Shown here: piece after piece, positions 44,301 through 48,851 of the stretch
Numbering within the stretch: the first letter of the stretch is position 1
How the letters are laid out: the number at the start of each line of letters is the position of its first letter
DNA from: Echinarachnius parma
Lineage: Eukaryota > Echinodermata > Echinoidea > Clypeasteroida > Echinarachniidae
DNA: 64,000 nucleotides
Direction of reading: 5' to 3'
NCBI GenBank assembly: GCA_037951105.1
Contig: JBAMJV010004283.1
Coordinates: 1-64,000 of the forward strand
The notes under the pieces: model-generated
What the model was told of the DNA's origin: nothing
Databases searched by the model: none
What the model saw: the letters and a program-made list of their open reading frames with translations, nothing else
Position numbers and translations under genes: made by a program

Positions 44301-45768
44301 AAATGGCATTCCATTTTCTAGGTCCTCGGGGAAACAAGTTTAAATTGAAATACAGTGAAACCTCATTGTAATGAGCACGCACCTTGGGGCCCATTGATTT
44401 TACCCTGTTATATCAGGTAGCTTATTGCATCATGCTTAAACATAGTCAAATACAGGGAAACCCCGTTATAACGAGCTCGCTTATAACGAGGTACCGTTTA
44501 TATAACGAGGAGAATCCTTTGGTCCCGATTCATACGTTCATTTAAATGTTTGTTATTAATTTGGCCGTTTATAATGAGGTACCGCTTATAACGAGGTAAA
44601 TTTGATAGTCCTGACTACCTCGTTATAACGGGGTTTCCCTGTACATTGAACCTGGACCTGTGGAATTACCTTGTTATAACAGAGCTCATTATAAAGAGGT
44701 TTCACTGTACTAGTAGTCTTTGCGTATCAGACTCTTTCTCTATCTGTTTTATGTAAGTCTTGTCTGTCTGACTGTGAATTAATACAAGTAGTGACTACTG
44801 AATTGATGTCTTTTCCTCCAGGCACGCACAGGCACCCTGGCAGTAGAGGACATGGATGGGGGCACCTTCACCATCAGTAACGGGGGCGTGTTTGGCTCCA
44901 TGTTTGGCACCCCTATCATCAACCCCCCTCAGTCGGCCATCCTGGGCATGCATGCATCCTTCGACAGGCCCGTCGCTATCAACGGCAAGGTAAGCTTCAA
45001 GCTCAACTGGAGTGTTGTTTCACTCTTAAAGGGATCTAGTAATTTTGTTGACATGTGCAAAAAGTGATGAATGTTTGATACAATGTGTATTGTTCACTGA
45101 GTAACGTGTGAGAGTTTCACATTAAATTGATGTTTTATGTTATAACTTCCAGTAGTAATACGTGTGGTTTGCGGTTGCACCATGTAAGAGGGGGGGGATT
45201 GGTGAGTCCTGAAAAGGACTGATTGGTATTCTTTCTAGGATAGTCCTATAAAGGACTGTAGTAGTCGTAGAAAGGACTGTTGGTATTCTTTCTAGGATAG
45301 TCCTAAAAAGGACTGTTGGTAGTCCTGTTGAAAGACCTGTTGTTCCTAGCAAGGAATGTTGGGATAGTCCTGAAAAGGACTGTTGGTATTCTTTCTAGGA
45401 TAGTCCTAAAAAGGACAGTTGGTAGTCCTAGAAAGGACTGTTGGGATAGTCCTGGAAAGGATTGTTGGTATTGTAAGGATAGGGTGGATGGTTGGAGGGG
45501 CTCGACGTTTCAAATAGGTTGACTATTCGTCGTCAGGTCTACAAAAAACAAAAAAACAATGAGATAAATCAAAATAAATGAATTGAAGCCATGTGAATAA
45601 ATGAGCTCTGTTTGTCCCTCGACCCACCTCCAGGTTGAGATCCGGCCGATGATGTACATTGCTCTGACGTACGACCACAGACTGATCGATGGCAGGGAAG
45701 CCGTCACTTTCCTCAAGAAGATCAAGGCGGGAGTGGAGGACCCTCACCTCTTTCTTCTAGACATGTGA
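6664..45768 (+). CDS. DLST: DLST gene, 15 coding exons: dihydrolipoyllysine succinyltransferase, E2 of 2-oxoglutarate dehydrogenase
   Basis: Mitochondrial matrix enzyme of the citric acid cycle. It takes the succinyl group made by the E1 subunit on a swinging lipoyl arm and passes it to CoA, and it forms the core of the complex. Fifteen exons sum to 1431 nt, giving 476 residues plus TGA (human DLST is 453), with no stop or phase break at any junction. Domains in order: Arg/Lys/Leu-rich presequence (about 1-80), lipoyl domain (about 84-163, lipoyl-Lys126 in ETDK), Pro/Ala linker (163-245) and catalytic domain (245-476). Catalytic His447 and Asp451 lie in [13 protein letters not shown] see no E1/E3-binding subdomain between linker and core; animal E2o is known to lack a conventional one. 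Introns run from 597 to 6140 bp and are full of transposons. The family call is firm. The exact start and exons 2-4 rest on phase and splice signals more than on similarity. Confidence 0.96.
7371..7399. repeat. Perfect 13-bp-arm palindrome in DLST intron 1
   Basis: CCAGGCGCCGTAC, three bases, then its exact inverse. It is GC-rich in an AT-rich intron. No TSD or family seen. Confidence 0.7.
7660..7684 (+). promoter_or_regulatory. NRF-1-like palindrome with nearby YY1-like motif in DLST intron 1
   Basis: TGCGCATGCGCG at 7660-7671 matches the known NRF-1 palindrome (TGCGCATGCGCA) at all but the last base. Twenty bases on, an ACTATGGCG resembles the YY1 core (ATGGCG). The surrounding 80 bp are CpG-rich, unlike the rest of the intron. 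NRF-1 is known to act on nuclear genes for mitochondrial proteins. That this is an internal promoter or enhancer of DLST is inference. Confidence 0.35.
8966..8999 (+). CDS. DLST: DLST exon 2 (residues 27-37)
   Basis: A 34-nt exon, [11 protein letters not shown], between a tgcag acceptor and a gtatgt donor. It ends one base into codon 38. This is poorly conserved presequence, so support comes from canonical splice signals and from phase agreement with exons 1 and 3. Confidence 0.75.
9354..10252. repeat. 157-bp minisatellite, about six copies, with DR1-type AGGTCA repeats
   Basis: Near-identical units each run from 'aactttccaaccctgcatct' through 'ggtcaaaggtcacataagt' to 'gtctattagggttgat'. AGGTCAAAGGTCA is perfect at 9453-9465, 9608-9620, 9765-9777, 10079-10091 and 10237-10249, and has one change at 9922-9934. 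Spacing is 155-158 bp. A second close site, GGGTCAAAGGTCA, occurs in most units. These are direct repeats of the nuclear-receptor half site spaced by one base. Confidence 0.9.
10371..10419 (+). CDS. DLST: DLST exon 3 (residues 38-53)
   Basis: A 49-nt exon, [16 protein letters not shown] plus two bases of an Arg codon, between tttccag and gtaagc. Presequence region; supported by splice signals and phase only. It lies just after the 157-bp minisatellite of intron 2. Confidence 0.75.
11490..11660. mobile_element. Family D 3' fragment, DLST intron 3
   Basis: 'ccatgcttctattagtaata' through 'gattttgacagtgttactag' and atccctttaa matches the right end of 48051-48440. Left limit approximate. Confidence 0.6.
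11657..12070. mobile_element. TTAA-flanked MITE, DLST intron 3
   Basis: TTAAAGTAATCCATTAACTT at the left pairs with aagttaatggggcactttaa at the right. It shares its left TTAA with the family D fragment before it. Confidence 0.68.
13263..13348 (+). CDS. DLST: DLST exon 4 (residues 54-82)
   Basis: An 86-nt exon, acceptor ttgcag and donor gtaagt. It encodes [20 protein letters not shown] and nine further residues. It sits where human DLST carries the end of the presequence, so the cleavage site probably lies here or early in exon 5. An open frame continues past the donor into the intron; that part is not coding. Confidence 0.8.
13437..14396. mobile_element. Outer inverted-repeat element around family A copy 3
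   Basis: gggtgtttcacaaatattca at 13437 pairs with tctttgtgaaacacc ending near 14396. Inside lie copy 3 and, after it, a degenerate second family-A right half (about 14050-14368) ending taccaaaactgtactacccc. Confidence 0.6.
13465..14022. mobile_element. Family A MITE copy 3, DLST intron 4
   Basis: TTAA plus agggaaagttgagttttggt at the start and its inverse plus TTAA at the end. Nearly identical to copy 1 over its whole length, so these two are young relative to each other. Confidence 0.87.
14992..15207. mobile_element. Foldback element with telomere-like core, DLST intron 4
   Basis: Arms of about 50 bp (ggcaaaactatactttagta to gctaacttcaa, and the inverse at 15158-15207) with three mismatches. 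AAAAGG on both sides (14986-14991, 15208-15213) is a likely 6-bp target duplication. The loop holds (CCCTAA)n-like repeats at 15042-15082 and three 'gtggctata' repeats. Confidence 0.87.
15459..15533 (+). CDS. DLST: DLST exon 5, start of lipoyl domain (residues 83-107)
   Basis: A 75-nt exon, acceptor attatag and donor gtaaga. It encodes [20 protein letters not shown] then RWDK, which aligns with the human stretch containing TPAFAESVTEGDVRWEK. This is the first strand pair of the lipoyl domain and the first strongly conserved part of the protein. Confidence 0.95.
15638..16069. mobile_element. MITE with TIR TATGTGACCTTACACC, DLST intron 5
   Basis: tatgtgaccttacaccataa at the left and its inverse ttgtggtgtaaggtcacata at the right; 26-bp TIR with one mismatch, 432 bp. 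It begins 105 bp after exon 5, in a repeat related to that at 14876-14991. Confidence 0.82.
16198..16360 (+). mobile_element. tRNA-derived SINE-like copy, DLST intron 5
   Basis: An A-box-like gattggataagcgc and a B-box-like gagtttgaaacc about 40 bp later, followed by 'gtcctgcagcagggcactta' and 'cggcccaggtgtatagaaat'. That 3' domain is common in marine-animal SINEs. No intact cloverleaf. The (AT/CA)-rich tail is degenerate. Confidence 0.55.
16500..18400. other. DLST intron 5 middle, nothing recognised
   Basis: AT-rich, many scattered 'acatgtac' motifs. No exon-like open frame with splice signals and no clear element ends. Confidence 0.5.
18407..18932. mobile_element. Degenerate family A MITE, DLST intron 5
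   Basis: Starts ttaaagggatagttcagttt and ends aaaaagtatactttccctt. The interior keeps 'aaatcggttcagaaacagct' and 'gttttagttactaaaattct'. Clearly older than copies 1 and 3. Confidence 0.72.
19718..19935. mobile_element. MITE with TIR AAGCTGCGTTTCCA, DLST intron 5
   Basis: aagctgcgtttccactagag against tataatggaaacgcagctt; inner 'gcgaatttccgc' repeats. 218 bp. Confidence 0.8.
20197..20599. mobile_element. Element with TIR CATAGCTGCCAAC, DLST intron 5
   Basis: catagctgccaac at the left, gttggcagctatg at the right. It includes a run of about 32 A (20289-20320) and a GC-rich block (20430-20545) with 'cttcgcgc' repeats. 403 bp. Confidence 0.72.
21190..21443. repeat. TTGCCCGGGCAAG dispersed repeat, DLST intron 5
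   Basis: Several 'gcccattcgggcaag' / 'acttgccc' palindromes, ending 'gcaagtgctagtgtcgagcc'. A shorter copy lies at 26255-26343. Confidence 0.65.
21650..21705 (+). CDS. DLST: DLST exon 6, lipoyl-lysine hairpin (residues 108-126)
   Basis: A 56-nt exon, acceptor tacag and donor gtaagt. It encodes [19 protein letters not shown], matching human AVGDTVAEDEVVCEIETDK. The lipoylated Lys126 is the last codon (21703-21705), so the intron falls directly after the modified residue. Confidence 0.96.
21884..23253. mobile_element. pogo/Tc1-like TA-flanked element, 1.37 kb, DLST intron 6
   Basis: TA then cagtcaaacctgtactagcg; ends tatagacaggtttgactg then TA. Several internal 'atagcggccacctg' repeats at both ends. 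The middle (22080-23160) is unique, CpG-rich in part, and has no transposase frame. Shorter relatives lie at 23406, 30721 and 35370. Confidence 0.8.
23406..23492. mobile_element. Small relative of the CAGTCAAACCTGTC element
   Basis: gaacctgtctatgaagacct pairs with ggtctttatagacgggtttg. About 87 bp, 60 bp before the poly-C acceptor of DLST exon 7. Confidence 0.5.
23552..23573 (+). repeat. Poly-C tract in the acceptor of DLST exon 7
   Basis: 22 consecutive C, then tccccctcag and the exon. It serves as the polypyrimidine tract. Confidence 0.9.
23584..23692 (+). CDS. DLST: DLST exon 7, second half of lipoyl domain (residues 127-162)
   Basis: A 109-nt exon. It encodes [36 protein letters not shown] and the first base of a Gly codon. 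It matches the second half of the human lipoyl domain (PSPANGVIEALLVPDG region). The acceptor follows a run of 22 cytosines (23552-23573) and tccccctcag; the donor is gtgagg. Confidence 0.96.
24290..24463 (+). CDS. DLST: DLST exon 8, Pro/Ala-rich linker (residues 163-220)
   Basis: A 174-nt exon, acceptor ctacag and donor gtaaga. Composition is almost only Ala and Pro with a few Lys, Gln and Thr; SPIPTQAP resembles human APIPTQMP. This flexible linker lets the lipoyl domain swing between active sites. Open frames in the other phases and on the other strand are shadows of this low-complexity exon. Confidence 0.95.
24464..27639. other. DLST intron 8, first part
   Basis: G20 at 24807-24826 and one short dispersed repeat at 26255. 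The rest is AT-rich. A 173-codon minus-strand frame at 26300-26821 has no recognisable content and overlaps the repeat. Confidence 0.5.
26255..26343. repeat. TTGCCCGGGCAAG dispersed repeat, DLST intron 8
   Basis: 'tagttgcccaatcgggcag' to 'gtgctagtgtcaagccct', closely matching the last 110 bp of 21190-21443. Confidence 0.65.
27640..28745. mobile_element. Family A MITE pair sharing one TTAA, with a second MITE nested inside
   Basis: A right-half copy (27640-27768) abuts a second copy (27765-28745) and the two share TTAA. The second copy is split at 27974-28597 by an unrelated MITE. The last piece (28598-28745) is the expected right end. Confidence 0.82.
27974..28597. mobile_element. MITE with TIR AAAGGGAGTGTCCGCCTT, nested in family A
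   Basis: aaagggagtgtccgcctt at the left and aaggcggacactcccttt at the right are exact inverses. About 624 bp; interior unlike family A. A 5' part of the same family lies at 31014-31330. Confidence 0.85.
28746..29500. other. DLST intron 8, G/C-run bounded inverted repeat
   Basis: ccctaatcccattaggggg at the left (about 28744) pairs with 'cccccccgtaatggactc' and 'cccaatgggaatagggtt' near 29505-29562, so 28740-29562 may be one element with G/C-run ends. No coding content. Confidence 0.4.
29733..30031. mobile_element. CAGCGAAAAA inverted-repeat element, full copy, DLST intron 8
   Basis: cagcgaaaaaaatacacggg at the left and ttaattttttcgctg at the right. Between are 'gcccccgaaat' repeats and T/A runs. 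Fragments lie at 897-1076 (left half) and 5172-5314 (right half). Confidence 0.75.
30604..30689 (+). CDS. DLST: DLST exon 9, linker end and start of catalytic domain (residues 221-249)
   Basis: An 86-nt exon, acceptor ttgcag and donor gtaagg. It encodes [20 protein letters not shown] then [15 protein letters not shown] corresponds to human LRSEHR, where the transferase core begins. Confidence 0.95.
30721..31010. mobile_element. CAGTTAAACCTGTC element with internal tandem repeats, DLST intron 9
   Basis: TA microsatellite then cagttaaacctgtctttgtg. Three tandem units of 'ggccacctgtctat' and 'gtggccaccaaaagtgatcc' (about 70 bp each). The right terminus is poorly kept. Confidence 0.65.
31014..31331. 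mobile_element. Partial copy of the AAAGGGAGTGTCCGCC MITE family
   Basis: ttttaaagggacagtccgcc, then 'acaaatcatctgaaaagttt', matches one end of 27974-28597. The other terminus is not seen. It runs up to the next TTAA element. Confidence 0.6.
31332..31770. mobile_element. TTAA-flanked MITE, family B copy 1 (TIR AAGGGGACCACC)
   Basis: TTAAAGGGGACCACCAGGCA start and ggtggtaccctttaa end. Interior holds 'ccacttacggaaccac' and 'ggtgatgcgttttcc'. In DLST intron 9. Confidence 0.83.
31800..31980. repeat. CTGGGGCCACCAAA dispersed repeat; second copy at 35970-36180
   Basis: 'agcctggggccaccaaa', 'aggcaaccaaatat' and 'gggccaccagatt' recur in the same order at 35985-36130. Origin unknown. Confidence 0.6.
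32238..32800. mobile_element. Hairpin element copy 1, DLST intron 9
   Basis: 32259-32357 is an almost perfect inverted repeat with about 48-bp arms ('attcgctaggatcatattgc'). Outer arms (attgactggcc / ggccagtcaat type) extend it to 32238-32384. The rest (about 32450-32800) matches copy 2 at 61961 nearly base for base: 'agaggtgcgtaaacgtattc', 'attgaatatcagctccatgg'. Confidence 0.82.
33012..33264. mobile_element. MITE with TIR TAATATGATGACA, just upstream of DLST exon 10
   Basis: taatatgatgacacacgcag against atttatgtcatcatatta, plus pairing ggtaccccggggt-type blocks. 253 bp, ending 48 bp before the exon. Confidence 0.75.
33313..33410 (+). CDS. DLST: DLST exon 10, catalytic domain (residues 250-281)
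   Basis: A 98-nt exon, acceptor ctacag and donor gtacag. It encodes [20 protein letters not shown] then [12 protein letters not shown], close to human MNRMRQRIAQRLKEAQNT and the TTFNEIDM strand. It ends two bases into Ser282. A short MITE (33012-33264) lies 48 bp upstream in the intron. Confidence 0.97.
33424..33580. mobile_element. MITE copy (CCGACTGGTTTTCAGTCGGG family), DLST intron 10
   Basis: Starts 14 bp after exon 10. 'aatccgactggttttcagtc' and 'cagatcgggtcaagccggct' match the copy at 57477. A TAAAGCC / TTTA-type end is degenerate. Confidence 0.65.
33875..34040 (+). mobile_element. Degenerate SINE-like 3' domain, DLST intron 10
   Basis: 'gcccttcagcaaggcattta' and 'ataggtgtataaatgggtac' match the 3' domain of the copy at 16198. 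The tRNA-like head is not recognisable. Confidence 0.4.
34700..34860. mobile_element. Hairpin element, DLST intron 10
   Basis: 34741-34825 folds with 36-bp arms (tctattacc.. / ..ggtaatagat) around a 'tcagctacgcttc' loop. Weaker pairing continues outward. A pair of 'ttgttagtaaaaactaacac' direct repeats (34228 and 34364) lies upstream. Confidence 0.72.
35171..35301 (+). CDS. DLST: DLST exon 11, catalytic domain (residues 282-325)
   Basis: A 131-nt exon, acceptor attcag and donor gtcagt. It encodes [20 protein letters not shown], then [16 protein letters not shown] and KAMPVVNA. The [10 protein letters not shown] motif is shared with human DLST. It ends one base into Val326. Confidence 0.97.
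35370..35538. mobile_element. TA-flanked MITE of the CAGTCAAACCTGTC family, DLST intron 11
   Basis: TA, cactcaaacctgtcttagtg at the left; tacacaggtgtgactg, TA at the right. 169 bp, 68 bp after exon 11. Confidence 0.72.
36400..36467 (+). CDS. DLST: DLST exon 12, catalytic domain (residues 326-348)
   Basis: A 68-nt exon, acceptor acacag and donor gtaagg. It encodes [20 protein letters not shown] then TPK, matching human EVVYRDYIDISVAVATPR. A 431-bp palindromic MITE starts 25 bp after the donor. Confidence 0.97.
36492..36922. mobile_element. Full-length palindromic TTAA element, DLST intron 12
   Basis: TTAAAGGGGAAGGAAATCCT at the start, with its inverse at the end. The two halves are inverted copies over almost the whole 431 bp, centred near 36707 (for example ctggaggcggccatttcttc against gaagaaatggctgcctcctg). 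Because of this, both strands show nearly the same short open frame. Confidence 0.88.
37489..37897. mobile_element. Copy of the CCGTCCGTCC / 'ggtcaaggtcac' repeat family, intron 12
   Basis: Begins atgcctccgccaacgaagtgg, with tandem CCGTCCGTCC and 'tcaagaaccggttgacggat', then 'ttgggggtcatg' and two degenerate internal repeats. It runs into the 61-bp array. Same family as 9284-10996 and 39520-41060. Confidence 0.6.
37898..39258. repeat. 61-bp tandem array, 12 units, interrupted by a MITE
   Basis: Units start with the cactagatcccttta motif at 37901, 37962 and 38023, and at 38729, 38790, 38851, 38912, 38973, 39034, 39095, 39156 and 39217, exactly 61 bp apart. Three lie before and nine after an inserted element. 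A cac/ctc alternation among later units suggests a higher-order two-unit period. The tcactagatccctttaa core resembles the terminus of the TTAA-flanked element at 48051-48440. Confidence 0.93.
38083..38727. mobile_element. MITE inserted in the 61-bp array (TIR GGTGGTATTCTAATATTTGT)
   Basis: Begins ggtggtattctaatatttgt and ends with the inverse, acaaatattagaataccacc. A CAAAG sequence flanks both sides and joins the array in register, so it is a 4-5 bp target duplication. Internal stretches are further inverted 'tcctaagt' / 'acttagga' motifs. About 640 bp with no open frame of note: a non-autonomous DNA transposon. Confidence 0.85.
39520..41060. mobile_element. Repeat element (CCGTCCGTCC family) split by a LINE insertion, intron 12
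   Basis: Left part 39520-39713 with CCGTCCGTCTGTCCGTCCG; right part 40586-41060 with three degenerate internal units ('aatagcttgtaattgcaata') and the end gaagatccatctag followed by TTTT. A LINE fragment lies between. The terminus matches the one at 10996. Confidence 0.6.
39714..40585 (-). mobile_element. 5'-truncated LINE (non-LTR retrotransposon), RT C-terminal end
   Basis: Minus strand. 39744-40364 is open for 206 residues with the end typical of jockey-like LINE reverse transcriptases: [20 protein letters not shown], a CDC-type Cys cluster ([20 protein letters not shown]) and CPL. Upstream, 40365-40580 continues the same protein in another frame ([18 protein letters not shown], then [11 protein letters not shown]), so at least one frameshift is present. 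The 3' tail is a short ACAAACAAA-type repeat. The 11-bp aggtcaaaggt occurs on both sides (39703-39713 and 40586-40596), a probable target-site duplication. A dead fragment of about 870 bp. Confidence 0.88.
41395..41499. mobile_element. Family D 5' fragment, inverted, DLST intron 12
   Basis: Inverse of the family D head: 'cattttgcacatgttaacaa' and gttattagatccctttaa. Confidence 0.65.
41726..41809 (+). CDS. DLST: DLST exon 13, catalytic domain (residues 349-376)
   Basis: An 84-nt exon, acceptor ttgcag and donor gtttgt (the weakest donor of the gene), phase 0 on both sides. It encodes [20 protein letters not shown] then GLNELGEK, close to human GLVVPVIRNVEAMNFADIE. Confidence 0.97.
42149..43050. 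mobile_element. Possible TTAA-type elements with 74-bp tandem repeat, intron 13
   Basis: ttaaaggaactacagcgtct at 42149 and attaaaggacaatgaaacca at 42756 resemble left ends of T2-like elements, but no matching right ends were found. At 42822-43047 three copies of a 74-bp unit ('aacattttcaacaaaaatga' with 'agttatggacgtttg') follow. Confidence 0.5.
43051..44340. other. DLST intron 13, middle
   Basis: 43105-43260 ('attttattttatttccacaa') resembles the reversed A-rich end of a LINE. Nothing else recognised. Confidence 0.35.
44353..44707. mobile_element. pogo-like TA-flanked MITE, outer of a nested pair, intron 13
   Basis: TA, cagtgaaacctcattgtaat at the left; attataaagaggtttcactg, TA at the right. 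CAGTGAAACCTC is a TIR form known from Tigger/pogo-type elements. It hosts the next entry. Confidence 0.82.
44453..44641. mobile_element. pogo-like TA-flanked MITE, inner of the nested pair
   Basis: TA, cagggaaaccccgttataac; ends gttataacggggtttccctg, TA. 189 bp with internal 'ttataacgaggta' repeats. Inserted at a TA inside the outer copy. Confidence 0.85.
44822..44989 (+). CDS. DLST: DLST exon 14, catalytic domain (residues 377-432)
   Basis: A 168-nt exon, acceptor tccag and donor gtaagc. It encodes [20 protein letters not shown], the loop [20 protein letters not shown], then [16 protein letters not shown]. This is the best conserved block of the protein. Its GC-rich third positions contrast with the AT-rich introns. 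Confidence 0.98.
45026..45135. mobile_element. Family D 5' fragment, DLST intron 14
   Basis: ttaaagggatctagtaattt then 'gttgacatgtgcaaaaagtg', truncated after about 110 bp. Confidence 0.7.
45195..45478. repeat. AGGACT/AGTCCT minisatellite, DLST intron 14
   Basis: About eight irregular units built on 'tagtcctgaaaaggactg' and 'ttggtattctttctaggata'. Each unit is itself palindromic. It fills nearly half of the 644-bp last intron. Confidence 0.88.
45634..45768 (+). CDS. DLST: DLST exon 15, catalytic motif and stop (residues 433-476)
   Basis: Acceptor ctccag; 135 nt to the TGA at 45766-45768. It encodes [40 protein letters not shown] and LLDM. The active-site motif of the acyltransferase family is DHRLIDG, with His447 and Asp451. 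The C-terminus LLLDL of human appears here as FLLDM. Confidence 0.98.
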   Translation, partial: VEIRPMMYIALTYDHRLIDGREAVTFLKKIKAGVEDPHLFLLDM

Positions 45769-47111
45769 ATTAATAGCCACCATACACCTTTAACCTAAGA
45801 GATATTTAATAGATGATCGTATTGGATGCTTGTGCAAAGGGTGCAGTTGTATGTGATACTGCAGTAATTTTAACCGATAGCCTTTGGTCGTGGAAGCAGC
45901 TTAGTGAAAGAATGATAATGGGAAGATGCTAAGAGTATAATCAAGATATAATCGTTTGAGAGTAGGGTAATCAATCACCTTCCTTTTTTAGCCTCAGAAG
46001 CTGGATGAATATTGAGCCTTAGCACGTGTTATGTGAAAGAATACATTTTTATGCTAATAACTTGGCCGTGTTTAAGATGCAAATACTTTGTTTATATGTT
46101 ATGTTACATTTGTTTTTTTTTGCTCTTTGGGTATATCTATTTATTCTATGAAATTTGTTTGAATTGAATAATGTTCATTTGCATTGCATATTTGTTTTCT
46201 AGTGCACCTCCTTTTCTAAGTCAAAACCTCTATTGGTCATCCGCTCATTCGACATGCTGCACTTGCTGAATGTTACATTTCATTTGAGTTGATAATTGTG
46301 TGAATTGCTATGCTGATCTAAACTCAGGGGAAAGTTAGGAAGGATGCGTATGAGGTGTAACTATGGGAAGTTTCTTTCGGCTGTAGTTATTATTCTACAG
46401 ATGTGCGATTATTCCCTCAAACATTCTGGGCTGTGCAATGCATTCACAGTGTATATAACTTTGTTGGGAGCTTCATAAACAGCTACACATTTGCACCATT
46501 TCTATAATACATTTTCCCACTCCGATCTTGAAAGAAAACCCAGAATTATAGTGAAATTGTCTGTATTTCCGGTCATTCACCTGAAATTGACTGGCAGATT
46601 AAATGCATTCAGAATCAGAGTAACATTAAAACAACATAATGTTCTACATAATAATCAACATGATGTTCTCTTTAATGTAACCGTTGATAGAAAATTGTAC
46701 CAACCAAATTGCATATTCAGGAGGGAAGGTTACATTGTTCTGTTCTTGGTTAGGGGCAACAGAAGGATCTGCGAATCTACATTGATTTTATTATTTTTCT
46801 GATACTTTGCTGCCCATTCTGTAATCTCTTCTACCCATCTCTTCTTCTCTTTCACCTGGCCCTTTCAAACTACTATCCCATATATTTTAATGAGTATTTT
46901 GCATTTGTTACATTCAAAATGAATATATATCAATTTTCATAATAATTACGACTGCCAAATTTAGTGGAAAAGACACATGGTAACAATCAACAATGTGCCA
47001 CTTATTTAATTTGGGATAGTCAGGCTTGACTGTTGGAGAAACGCAATGTACATTTCACAACTGAAACTGTATGATTAGATTATTCATTACAGTAGGACAG
47101 GATGCATACAT
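45769..47111 (+). other. DLST 3' UTR and flank
   Basis: No gene or repeat recognised. No clear AATAAA within the first kilobase after the stop, so the poly(A) site is not placed. Confidence 0.4.
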
Positions 47112-47666
47112 CGTCGCTGGGCAATTAAAAGGACAAATTGACGGTATCGATAGCAAAAAACGATACTTACTTTTTTGGAAGAAACAACATTTTGACATTT
47201 TGGGCAATAATATTTTTAAAATGCCAAATCCAGTAATATTGTTTAGTGAAACAGTTATGTAGGCTATAAAGCAATCAAGTCGTTTAATTTGGCCTACGCT
47301 CAGTTCTTTTTAACGGAGTTATTTACGCATTTCTGAATTTGCCCTTTTTACATGCACGATATCGCGTCGATATTGGGCATGAAAAAGGACAAAATGCGTA
47401 TTGCCCTTTTACGCGCATTGATAATGCACAGGCAATGCGCGCAACTTGGCGCAATAATGGGCAGCTAAAAGGGCAAATCCCTTTTTGTCCTTCGTATTGC
47501 CCATATGATATATATTTTTGATTTTCTCAAAAAGTTGGGCACATATGGGAATTCTAAACATATCATCGGATAGGTTTTAAAGAACTCTATCTGAAAATAA
47601 AATAAAAACAAAATCGATATTCGACGATAATATCGGCCATTTTGCCCTTTTTATTGCCCAGCGACG
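47112..47666. mobile_element. MITE with TIR CGTCGCTGGGCAAT, 3' flank of DLST
   Basis: cgtcgctgggcaattaaaag against ctttttattgcccagcgacg, flanked by ACAT on both sides. Internal 'gggcaatacg'-like repeats. 555 bp. Confidence 0.8.
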
Positions 47667-48050
47667 ACATGTTTAAATATGACTGAAATTGAATGGAGAA
47701 GTAAACTAAACGTTGATGAAATGTACATTTTGAGCAGGACTAGATGATTATTAGCATGTAAGTAATGTCTTGGAAAGACCCGAGTGTGATATATTTAGCA
47801 ATCTTCACGAATGGAGATCAAACATGTTTGGTCCCTGCATTCTGGTTGAATACAAGTGATGCTGTTACTTTTGTTTCAGACCAGCTAAGTGAATAAAAAG
47901 AAAGAAAGAGTTTTACAATCCAACAATTCTGGTTGCATTTGTATTTTTGTTCATGACATGTCTGTGTCCTGTTTTCCTCTAGCTGATTTCCAATTTTGTT
48001 GTTATCAACAAAATTTGTAACCCAACATTGACTGAAATTGCTAATCATGG

Positions 48051-48440
48051 TTAAAGGGATCTTAGTATTACATTGTTGACATGTGTAAAAAGGGATGACT
48101 GGTTGATACACTGCATATTGTTGTTCTCTGATATGTCCACTGGGTATTGTGTTAAAATTGCAAGTTAAATGGACGTTATATGGCAGAGTAATGAGCAAAA
48201 ATGTAAAGTGATATTCACTTACTTATTGCACTGACTTTGTACACAGTTATGACAATCCAGTGGATAGTTTAATGAACATATGAACACTTCAATCGTACAT
48301 ATCTTTTTACCGAAAGGGAAATTTGAAAAACCAAAACCTGTCCCATGTTTCTATTGTTAATACGGATACAATGTATGAGGGAATGGCTAGAATTCCAATA
48401 GGATTTTGAGGATTTGGACAATGTTACTAGATCCCTTTAA
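48051..48440. mobile_element. TTAA-flanked MITE, family D full copy
   Basis: ttaaagggatcttagtatta start; aatgttactagatcccttta end with TTAA. Interior: 'ttgttgacatgtgtaaaaag', 'gtcccatgtttctattgtta'. 390 bp, downstream of DLST. Confidence 0.82.
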
Positions 48441-48628
48441 AGGTAACCTGCCTAGTGAAAACAGTCGTCATGTTCACATCTTATGAGATCTTTGCCATTC
48501 CTTTTTTTTTTCTGGGCCACCTTGTATAAGATCTGTCATATGACAGGATAGCCTGACGAACTGTGGTTGATCTCATGTCTAGTCTTTGGTCTTATACAAA
48601 ATGTGTGAACTATAATCTAAGACTCTTT

Positions 48629-48851
48629 GGCCCGTATTCACAAAGGAGGTTTGTACAAACCCCGGTTCAAACCGCGGTTTACATCTATGGAATGCCAATT
48701 GTAAACTGATGGAGAGAGAATGTGTACCATCAACATTGTTAACAAGTAAGGAATTTACATTCTCTCTCCATCAGTTTACAATTGGCATTCAATAGATGTA
48801 AACCGCGGTTTGAACCGGGGTTTGTACAAACCTCCTTTGTGAATACGGGCC
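48629..48851. mobile_element. Foldback MITE with about 95-bp arms
   Basis: ggcccgtattcacaaaggag to tgatggagagagaatgt, then its near-perfect inverse ending gaatacgggcc. 223 bp; only about 30 bp of loop. Confidence 0.88.
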
